DNA of 64,000 bases, from the NCBI GenBank assembly GCA_958445895.1, contig CAUCTV010000001.1, positions 186,001 to 250,000 on the forward strand, in the 5' to 3' direction. The notes beneath the pieces were generated by a model. It saw only the letters and a list, made by a program, of their open reading frames with translations. It was not told the origin of the DNA and did no database searches. The stretch comes from an uncultured Collinsella sp. GTDB taxonomy: Bacteria; Actinomycetota; Coriobacteriia; Coriobacteriales; Coriobacteriaceae. The position numbers and the translations under genes were made by a program. Shown piece after piece: positions 34,781 through 41,634 of the stretch (the first letter of the stretch is position 1; the number at the start of each line of letters is the position of its first letter).

Positions 34781-36160
34781 TCACATCTCGGCAAACGAAA
34801 TCAGCTTGACGTCTCCCCTACTCTCTGCGGCATCCCGACATCCCTGCGTAAAGCCGCTTTTTGAGAAAAGTGCATAGCTTTTTCGTTGCCGTCTAAAGAG
34901 CTCGCTTCGATGCACGAGCTTTTGCAGCACGTCTTCGCCCGCCGGTTCATTGCGCCATTTGCACTCCGCAAACAGCGCAGTGCCCTCGCTATCGTCAACA
35001 ATCAAGTCGATTTCTTCCTGCGTATGCGTGCGATTATCCGTCCCCCACCAGCGCCCGACGCTCGCCGGAACCACATCGAGCTGGCCCGCGCGCGCGAGTT
35101 CGTACACGTATTGTCTGCATATAAGCTCAAAGACCGTACCCATGTAATCCGATATGTGCGGCTCAATGCGCTTATACGCCATCTCGGCCATATCGTTTTG
35201 AATCAGCCCAATGTTCTGCGGAACAAACTTGTACCAGAACCTAAACATCTGGTCGCTCAGTAGATACACGGCACGCTTATTGCTCGTCTCGTTTAGGGGC
35301 AGCTCGCGCTCGACAATCCCAAACGACGCCAGCTTATCCACATAGCTCTTTACGTTACTCGCAGGGATTCCCGTAGAGGTCGCAATCTCTGAGATCTTCG
35401 AGCGCCCCTGAGCAATTGCTTGCACGATCGCATCATATTGCTCGGGATTGCGGCACTCTTGCATTAGCAGGTTACTCGGTTCCTCAAAGAGATAGCCCGT
35501 AGGAGTAAGAAAAAGACGTTTGATGTTGTCCTTGAGCGATACGGCAGGATCGACTTTCTCGATATATGCAGGAATGCCGCCCGTCATGCCATAGCAAACC
35601 GCAGCGTCTTCGCGACCCATGCCATGCCACAGGCCGAGGGTCGTCGTAAAATCAAGCGGCATGATCTTAAGCTGGGCCGTACGCCTACCGTATAGTGGGC
35701 TCTCGTAGCCCAACACCTGTTCCTCCATAAACGAAAGAGACGAGCCGCATAGAATCAGCATGAGCTTGGTCTCTTTGTACAAGTGATCGATCTTGTCTTG
35801 CAGCAACGAGCTGATCTCGGGATTCGATTGGGCGAGATAGGGATACTCGTCAATCACAACAATCAAACGTTCCGTGCGAGCCATGGTGGCCAATGCATCG
35901 AACGCCTCGTCAAAACTACGAAACGACACGCCTGCAGCACCAACCGAACCCGCAAGTATCGCCTGGCTAAAGCCGTGCAGGTTTGCCTCTGCATTGGTAC
36001 GACGAGCTTGAAAGTAAATAGCCCTCTTGCCTTGGATGAACTCTGTGATAAGGCGCGTTTTACCCACGCGACGGCGGCCGTAAATCACAGGCATCTCAAA
36101 GGAGCCCGTGCCATACAGTCGATTGAGCTCGGACATTTCCGCTGTTCTTCCGATAAACAT
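34781..36160 (-). CDS. Archaeal-type AAA ATPase with DUF234 C-terminal domain
   Basis: A 459-residue protein: P-loop GRRRVGKTR at 28-36, Walker B VVIDEYPYL near 100-107, a winged-helix segment (ISEIATSTGIPASNVKSYVDKL, about 255-276) and a C-terminal DUF234 nuclease-like domain (EEIDLIVDD...FAECKW). Family members are often mobile or toxin-linked; function unknown. ATG at 36160. The promoter region immediately upstream is occupied by a perfect 25-bp inverted repeat, and palindromic arrays A and B lie on its two sides. Confidence 0.85.
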   Translation of the reverse strand: MFIGRTAEMSELNRLYGTGSFEMPVIYGRRRVGKTRLITEFIQGKRAIYFQARRTNAEANLHGFSQAILAGSVGAAGVSFRSFDEAFDALATMARTERLIVVIDEYPYLAQSNPEISSLLQDKIDHLYKETKLMLILCGSSLSFMEEQVLGYESPLYGRRTAQLKIMPLDFTTTLGLWHGMGREDAAVCYGMTGGIPAYIEKVDPAVSLKDNIKRLFLTPTGYLFEEPSNLLMQECRNPEQYDAIVQAIAQGRSKISEIATSTGIPASNVKSYVDKLASFGIVERELPLNETSNKRAVYLLSDQMFRFWYKFVPQNIGLIQNDMAEMAYKRIEPHISDYMGTVFELICRQYVYELARAGQLDVVPASVGRWWGTDNRTHTQEEIDLIVDDSEGTALFAECKWRNEPAGEDVLQKLVHRSELFRRQRKSYALFSKSGFTQGCRDAAESRGDVKLISFAEM

Positions 36161-36175
36161 AGGGCCATCCTTCCT

Positions 36176-36231
36176 TTACGTTATAGCTAGCTATATTATA
36201 CCTTCCTATAATATAGCTAGCTATAACGTAA
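36176..36231. repeat. Perfect 25-bp inverted repeat upstream of the DUF234 ATPase
   Basis: Arms 36176-36200 and 36207-36231 are exact reverse complements around the spacer CCTTCC; each arm contains TATAGCTAGCTATA, itself a palindrome. It starts 15 bases before the ATPase ATG, so it overlaps the promoter/leader and could be an operator or a strong hairpin in the 5' leader. Confidence 0.85.
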
Positions 36232-36284
36232 TTCGACAGGCAGCGCACGCAAAAGGGGCGGTACACCACCGCACGTGGACCGTT

Positions 36285-36580
36285 CCGGAAAATGCATCCC
36301 GTTCTGGAGCCAAAACTGGGCCGTAGTTTCCGCCAAGCATCCCATCCGGAAAGCGTGTCCCGTTCTGAGTGGCAATTCCGGGACACAGTTTCCGCATGCG
36401 GCCCGTTGGGAAAGTTCATCCCGCTCTGAAGGCTCGTTCCGGGATGCAATTTCCGTTTGAGGCCCGATCTGGAAACGGCATCCCACTCTGAGGCCGAAAT
36501 CTGGGGTGTAGTTTCCGCTTGAAGGGCTGTCCGGAAAGCGCGTCCCATTCCGAGTGGCAATTCCGGGTCACAGTTTCCGC
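36285..36580. repeat. Palindromic repeat array B (five units)
   Basis: Five units with GGAAA at 36287, 36348, 36409, 36471 and 36533, spacing 61-62 bp. Each is an imperfect palindrome of about 48-50 bases: left half GGAAA-nn-G-y-r-TCCC, right half GGGA-y-r-C-nn-TTTCCGC, separated by a variable loop and joined by about 11-13 variable bases. Some substitutions in one arm (TGTCCC versus CATCCC) are matched in the other (GGGACA versus GGGATG). No coding potential is credible across it. Confidence 0.85.
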
Positions 36581-36874
36581 AGATACAAGGCGACAGTCCG
36601 CCGCCCTTATCACATGCCTTCAAATATGCGATCCAGAAACACAAAACAGCAGATAGAATGCTCTTTTTCAAAAAGTACACGTCCCGAAACTTACCAAGAC
36701 TTCATATCCAGTTACCGTTCACGGTCGCCGATTACCGCCCACCGATTCAAACAAGAAATATGTTGCCAAAAGCAGGTCATCTACCTGCATGGTTAGATTT
36801 TGGTCAGCTTTTGGTCAGCTGAGCGGCAAGTTCCAGCTGATACGTTTTTGCTACCCAAAAGGAGGCGGTAGCTC
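36581..36874. other. AT-richer region before the AbiEi/Vsr-like gene
   Basis: Contains an 11-bp direct repeat TTTTGGTCAGC at 36798-36808 and 36809-36819, about 55-75 bases before the gene, plausibly in its promoter. No gene. Confidence 0.5.
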
Positions 36875-37873
36875 ATGACCCATTGCAATGACCAGCTCAT
36901 CGACCAACTGCTCACTCAAGCCGAACAAGAGGGGCGCTGCCTGATTCCCCCGAGCACGGCGATCCGAAAAGCGCTCCTTCGGCGCACCGGCGGCACGGTT
37001 GTCTCGCCCATGCCGGGGTTGTTTGCGCGAAAAACGCGCTGGGATGAACTCAACCGAGCGCAACGCCATTGCGAAATCCTCCGCGCCCTTGCGATCATCC
37101 ACCCCGATTGGACGTTCTGCTCGTTTTCGGCCGCCTGTCTGCTGGGGCTCGAGGTCTCGTGGCGACACCTGAATGTCGTGCATGTCTGCAGTACCACCAA
37201 GCCGTCGGCTCGTCCGGGCGCACATATTCAGCGGCACCAGATTGAGCCGGCCGGAGCAAAACGCAGAGCCGGCATATCGGTAACGCCGCCCATCCAAACG
37301 GTTACAGATTGCCTGTTGCAGACCGGTTTTGCCGACGGTATGCCCATTGCCGATTCGGCGATCTCAAAGCTCGTCCTTGTGCGGGAACAGCTGATGGAGG
37401 CCGTCGAGCAACGAGCAACTGCCCGCAATGGTCGCGCGATTCGTACGGCTCTCACAACGCTTCGATATGCCGACGCCCGCGCCGAGAGCGGCGGGGAATC
37501 GGTCGCCCGAGCCGTCATGATCGAGACGGGCTTTGCGCCCGATTGGCTTCAATACGAGCTGACGGACCCCTTCAATTCGGCCAAGCCCATACGAACGGAC
37601 TTTGCCTGGGAGCGCCAGGCGCGGGAACTCACGCTGGGCGAGCTCGACGGGCTCATCAAATATACCGACCAGACCATGCTGGCCGGACGCACCACCGCCG
37701 AGGCGCTCGTTGCCGAACGACAGCGCGAGGCGCACCTATCGCTCTACGGTCACCCTCTGCTGCGCTTTACCATCAGCGAGGTCCGCTCGGCAGGAGTGCT
37801 CGCCAAAAAGCTACAGACGGCAGGCATCCGGCAGACCGCGCTGCCGACATGGCTCAACGAGGTGGACCTGTAG
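36875..37873 (+). CDS. AbiEi/Vsr-like protein (DUF559-type nuclease fold)
   Basis: A 332-residue protein with the layout of actinobacterial AbiEi-antitoxin-like/DUF559 proteins: an N-terminal winged-helix region (SFSAACLLGLEV, VHVCSTTKPSARPGAHIQRH) and a C-terminal Vsr-like nuclease core (RTDFAWERQ, LGELDGLIKY, with Asp...Glu-x-Asp...Lys). AGGAGG nine bases before the ATG. No cognate AbiEii toxin is adjacent. Arrays B and C bracket the gene on both sides. Role in defence or repeat maintenance is speculative. Confidence 0.7.
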   Translation: MTHCNDQLIDQLLTQAEQEGRCLIPPSTAIRKALLRRTGGTVVSPMPGLFARKTRWDELNRAQRHCEILRALAIIHPDWTFCSFSAACLLGLEVSWRHLNVVHVCSTTKPSARPGAHIQRHQIEPAGAKRRAGISVTPPIQTVTDCLLQTGFADGMPIADSAISKLVLVREQLMEAVEQRATARNGRAIRTALTTLRYADARAESGGESVARAVMIETGFAPDWLQYELTDPFNSAKPIRTDFAWERQARELTLGELDGLIKYTDQTMLAGRTTAEALVAERQREAHLSLYGHPLLRFTISEVRSAGVLAKKLQTAGIRQTALPTWLNEVDL

Positions 37874-37900
37874 GAGCTGTTGAGCTTATGCCCGCCTGCC

Positions 37901-38236
37901 CATCAAACTGGGGCACACTTTCCAGTTGGCGGCACCGCGGAAACCATATCTCAGATTGAGTGCTCAGAATGGGATGCGCCTTCCATATGGCATACCTAGC
38001 GGAAACCGTGTCCCGGAATCAAGGCCCAGAACGGGACACGCTTTCCGGCTGAAGCGCCCAGCGGAAACTGCATCCCGGAATAGACGCTCAAACTGGGACG
38101 CAATTTCCGCTGAGGTTCCATCCGGAAACTGTGTCCCACTCCGAGCGTCAATTCTGGGATGAACTTTCCGCCAGAGGGTTCAGCCGGAAACGGCATCCCA
38201 CTCTGAAGCGAAATTCTGGGACGCAGTTTCCGCATG
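37901..38236. repeat. Palindromic repeat array C (five units plus a half)
   Basis: Five full units with GGAAA at 37939, 38001, 38063, 38124 and 38186 (61-62 bp spacing) and a right half-unit at 37901-37925. Same design as array B. It fills the convergent gap between the AbiEi/Vsr-like gene and the molybdenum hydroxylase gene, just outside the latter's terminator. Confidence 0.85.
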
Positions 38237-38252
38237 CGGAGGCGCTCCAAAC

Positions 38253-38287
38253 AAAAGGCCCCGACTCACGATGGAGCTGGGGCCAAA
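38253..38287 (-). terminator. Terminator after the molybdenum hydroxylase gene
   Basis: Stem GGCCCC/GGGGCC extended by A/T pairs, with TTTTGTTT on the minus-strand 3' side, about 70 bases past the stop. Ends the ssnA-ygfK-ferredoxin-hydroxylase transcript. Confidence 0.75.
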
Positions 38288-38353
38288 GGCGCAGCATATG
38301 CAGTTGATGTTGAGCGCGAACAGCTCGTCAGTAATGGCTGTCCGCGCCCTACC

Positions 38354-41131
38354 CTACCCGCGGTTGCGGACGCGGCTGTAGGGCGTATCCACCATGGGCA
38401 GATTTGGACGCAGCTTGCCGTCAAACGTGCGGTAGGCGTTCTGCACGGCGGGCGCCGTGGGGATCGTTGCGATCTCGCCGATGCCCTTGCCGCCGTATGC
38501 CACGGGCAACAGTTCGTCCTTCTCCACGTAGATGGCGTGGATATCCGGAATCTCGGGCGCGCGGAACAGCCCGAGCGTGCCGTACCTCGCCTGGGGCACG
38601 CAGTCCTTGAGCGGCCAATCCTCGGTAAGCGCATAGCCCATACCCATGAGCACGCCGCCTTCGATCTGACCCTGGATGGAGATGGGATTGACCACCTTGC
38701 CGGAATCGTGTGCGGCATAGACCTCGCTCACGCGGCCGTCGTCGTCCAAAATGACCACATGCGTGGCAAAGCCGTAGCAGATGTGACTCTTGGGGTTGGG
38801 AACATCCGCACCCAGCTTGTCGGTCGGCTCCAGGTACACGTAGCCAAACTCGCATCCCTCGAGTGCCTTGATAGCAGCCGCGGGATCTTGAGGATACATA
38901 CCCTGGCCGGCGACGAGTTCCTGTGTGTGCAGCTGATAGGCGCGACCGTCGTCGTACTCGATCTTGATGCCATCACCATGGGCGCTCACAGGAGCATCGG
39001 GTGCATGCTTGCCGGCCTCGATGTCAAGCATGGCATCGCGCAGCAGGAAGGCGGCGCCGCGCACGGCCTCGCCGGTCACGACCGTCTGACGCGAGCCAGA
39101 CGTGGTGCCGGAGTCGGGAGCGTTCTCGGTAGAGCACTCGCCATTGGCGATGCAGCGAAGCGGCAGGCCGCATGCCTCGGCAACGTCCTGCAAAAAGACC
39201 GTGTTGCAGCCCTGGCCGATGTCGGACGTGGCAGCATAGACCACGGCCACGCCGTTCTCGACGCGAATCTTGCAGCGGCCGGCATCGGGCAGGCCCACGC
39301 CCACGCCGGCGTTCTTCATGGCGCAGGCGATACCGGCGTGTCCGGGATGCGCATAGTAGGCATCCTTGACCTCGAGCAGCGTCTCCTTCAGCGCCGTGGA
39401 GCAGTCGGCAATCTGCCCGTTGGGCAGAACCTCGCCCGGCTCGATGGCGTTACGGTAGCGAATCTCCCACGGATCCAGGCCGACCTTCTCGGCCAGCAGG
39501 TCGATCAGGCTCTCGAGCGCAAACTCGGACTGGCAAACGCCAAAGCCGCGGTACGCGCCGGCGGGCGGGTTGTTGGTGTAGTAGCCAAAGCCGCGAATGT
39601 CGGTATTCTGGTACTTGTAGGGGCCGACGGCATGCGTACAGGCGCGCTCGAGCACCGGGCCGCACAGCGACGCGTAGGCGCCGGTATCAAAGTTGATCTC
39701 GCAATCCAGGCCGGTAAAGTTGCCCTCGGCGTCGCAGCCCAGTGTAAAGGTGCCGTCCATGGCGTGGCGCTTGGGATGGAACGCGAGCGACTCGGCACGC
39801 GCGAGCTTGCACTTCACGGGACGCTGGAACTTATATGCGGCGAGCGCGGCCAGGTGCTGGATGGACACGTCCTCCTTGCCGCCAAAGCCGCCGCCCACGA
39901 GCATGGTCTCGACGACCACGCGCTCGGGCTCGCTATCCCAGCCAAACATGTGGGCGCACTCTTTACGCGTGTCGTAGGCGCCCTGGTCGGTCGACTGCAC
40001 CTTGACGCCGTTCTTGTACGGGAAGGCGACGGCGCACTCGGGCTCCAAGAAAGCATGCTCGGTAAAGGGCGTAGTAAAGCGCTGCGTCACGGTGAACGCG
40101 CTCTCCGCCAGCGCCTTGGCGGCGTCGCCACGCGTCACGTGACGGCTCTGGCATACGTTGTCCTTGAGCTCCACCGTGTTGCCAAAGGCAAAGAAGCTGT
40201 CGTGCAGGCGCGGAGCGTCGGCAGCCCTGGCCTCGGCGATGTTACGCACGGGTTCCAGAGGCTCGTAATCAACCTTGACGAGCTTCTTGGCCTTCTCGAG
40301 CGTCGCCTCGTCCTCGGCAACCACCAGCACGATGGCATCGCCCACGCAGCGGGTGATATCGCCCTGGGCGATCATGACGTCCCAGTCCTGGATAAGGTGG
40401 CCGACCTGGTTGACCGGCACGTCCTCGGCGCGCAGAATGCCCACCACGCCGGGCAGGGCCTCGGCCTTGGAGGTATCGATGGAGAGCACGCGGGCACGCG
40501 GGTACTTCGAGCGCACGGCGCTGGCATAGGTCAGGCCCGGCTGGTCGAGCTCGTCGATGTCGTCGGGGTACTTGCCCTCGCCGAGCACCTTCTTGCGCAC
40601 GTCGATACGGAAGGCGCGCTTGCCCACGCCGTAGTCATCGCCGCGCTCCAGGTCCTCGTCGATCTGCTTTTCGCCGCGGAGCACCGCGGCTGCCAGCGAA
40701 ATGCCCTCGATAATCTTCTTGTAGCCGGTGCAACGGCAGACGTTGCCGCGAATGGCGTACTTGATCTGTTCCTCGGTGGGCTCGGGGTCCTCGGCGATGA
40801 GTGCCGCACCCGCCATAACCATGCCGGGGATGCAAAAGCCGCACTGCACGGCGCCCACGGCGCCAAAGGCGTACACAAAGGCCTCGCGCACGTCCTCGGG
40901 CAGGCCCTCGACGGTTACGATGTTACGGCCGGCGGCAAGCGCGGTGGTCAGCACGCACGCCTTGACGGCCGCACCGTCCACGTGGATGGTGCAGGTACCG
41001 CACGCGCCCTCGGAGCAGCCGTCCTTGGCGGAGTGAATATGCAGGTCGTCCCGCAGGTAGCGCAGCAGCGGTTTGTTCTGAGTCGTCGTGCGCTCCACGC
41101 CGTTAACGGTAAAAGTGAATTCCTGTGCCAT
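38354..41131 (-). CDS. xdhD: FAD-less molybdenum hydroxylase (selenium-dependent xanthine dehydrogenase type)
   Basis: A 925-residue fusion of an N-terminal two-[2Fe-2S] module and the molybdopterin subunit. Cluster ligands: Cys39/44/47/59 (CSEGACGTC and ACV) and Cys97/100 with CRC at 132-134. The Mo domain has GGGFGGKED, PPAGAYRGFG and the C-terminal substrate region. There is no FAD domain, so electrons must leave through another protein, plausibly the adjacent polyferredoxin and YgfK. Matches E. coli XdhD in architecture and length. Purine or hypoxanthine-like hydroxylation is the family expectation; the exact substrate cannot be read from sequence. Confidence 0.9.
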   Translation of the reverse strand: MAQEFTFTVNGVERTTTQNKPLLRYLRDDLHIHSAKDGCSEGACGTCTIHVDGAAVKACVLTTALAAGRNIVTVEGLPEDVREAFVYAFGAVGAVQCGFCIPGMVMAGAALIAEDPEPTEEQIKYAIRGNVCRCTGYKKIIEGISLAAAVLRGEKQIDEDLERGDDYGVGKRAFRIDVRKKVLGEGKYPDDIDELDQPGLTYASAVRSKYPRARVLSIDTSKAEALPGVVGILRAEDVPVNQVGHLIQDWDVMIAQGDITRCVGDAIVLVVAEDEATLEKAKKLVKVDYEPLEPVRNIAEARAADAPRLHDSFFAFGNTVELKDNVCQSRHVTRGDAAKALAESAFTVTQRFTTPFTEHAFLEPECAVAFPYKNGVKVQSTDQGAYDTRKECAHMFGWDSEPERVVVETMLVGGGFGGKEDVSIQHLAALAAYKFQRPVKCKLARAESLAFHPKRHAMDGTFTLGCDAEGNFTGLDCEINFDTGAYASLCGPVLERACTHAVGPYKYQNTDIRGFGYYTNNPPAGAYRGFGVCQSEFALESLIDLLAEKVGLDPWEIRYRNAIEPGEVLPNGQIADCSTALKETLLEVKDAYYAHPGHAGIACAMKNAGVGVGLPDAGRCKIRVENGVAVVYAATSDIGQGCNTVFLQDVAEACGLPLRCIANGECSTENAPDSGTTSGSRQTVVTGEAVRGAAFLLRDAMLDIEAGKHAPDAPVSAHGDGIKIEYDDGRAYQLHTQELVAGQGMYPQDPAAAIKALEGCEFGYVYLEPTDKLGADVPNPKSHICYGFATHVVILDDDGRVSEVYAAHDSGKVVNPISIQGQIEGGVLMGMGYALTEDWPLKDCVPQARYGTLGLFRAPEIPDIHAIYVEKDELLPVAYGGKGIGEIATIPTAPAVQNAYRTFDGKLRPNLPMVDTPYSRVRNRG

Positions 41132-41143
41132 GGTGATTCCCTT

Positions 41144-41623
41144 CTACACGCCGGCGGCAATGCCGGTGCGGTCGTGAATGGCGCCATGCAGGCACACAAC
41201 CGCGCACATGCCGCACGACAGGCAGTCCGCGCCGTCGATATGGGCGCAGTTGTCCTCGATGCGAATAGCGCCGGCAGGGCACTTTTTGGCGCACATGCCG
41301 CAACCGATGCAGCTCGTGTCGCAGATCTTGCGCGCAATGGCGCCCTTGTCGGTGTTGTTACAGCGCACCAGGATGTTCTGGTAGCCGGGAACGAAGGCAA
41401 TCACGCGCTGCGGGCACGCCATGCCGCACAGGCCGCAGCCCGTGCACTTGGAGCGGTCCACGCGGGCAACGCCGTCGACCAGTGAGATGGCACCGTGGGG
41501 GCAAGCCGTGACGCAGGCGCCACAGCCAATGCAGCCTTCGCTGCAGCGGGCATCGCCGCCTGCGGAGGCGCAACCGCTTCCGCAGGCAACGTAGGGCACG
41601 TTATGTTGAATGGATTTGGCCAT
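41144..41623 (-). CDS. Polyferredoxin, multiple [4Fe-4S] motifs
   Basis: A 159-residue protein with repeated Cys-x2-Cys-x2-Cys-x3-Cys motifs: CIGCGACVTACP, CTGCGLCGMACP, CIGCGMCAKKCP and CLSCGMCAVVC, plus a cysteine-rich N-terminus, so up to four clusters. No membrane segment. It sits 11 bases after ygfK and 12 before the hydroxylase in a tight operon, which argues that it carries electrons between them. E. coli has no gene at this position. Confidence 0.9.
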   Translation of the reverse strand: MAKSIQHNVPYVACGSGCASAGGDARCSEGCIGCGACVTACPHGAISLVDGVARVDRSKCTGCGLCGMACPQRVIAFVPGYQNILVRCNNTDKGAIARKICDTSCIGCGMCAKKCPAGAIRIEDNCAHIDGADCLSCGMCAVVCLHGAIHDRTGIAAGV

Positions 41624-41634
41624 AAGAGACTCGC

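Noticed and set aside
36285..36580. CRISPR array
   Set aside because: Repeats are palindromes about 50 bases long with only 11-13 base variable linkers, imperfect between units, and no cas gene is present.
36096..36680. Protein with internal peptide repeats on the minus strand across array B
   Set aside because: The repetition comes from the DNA palindromes; all frames across the array show similar artefacts and no ribosome binding site.
22310..38240. Prophage
   Set aside because: No integrase, portal, terminase or structural gene; the exonuclease and RHH protein alone are not phage evidence.
38354..41131. Selenocysteine codon in the selenium-dependent hydroxylase
   Set aside because: The frame is continuous; selenium in this enzyme class is a labile cofactor, not encoded selenocysteine.
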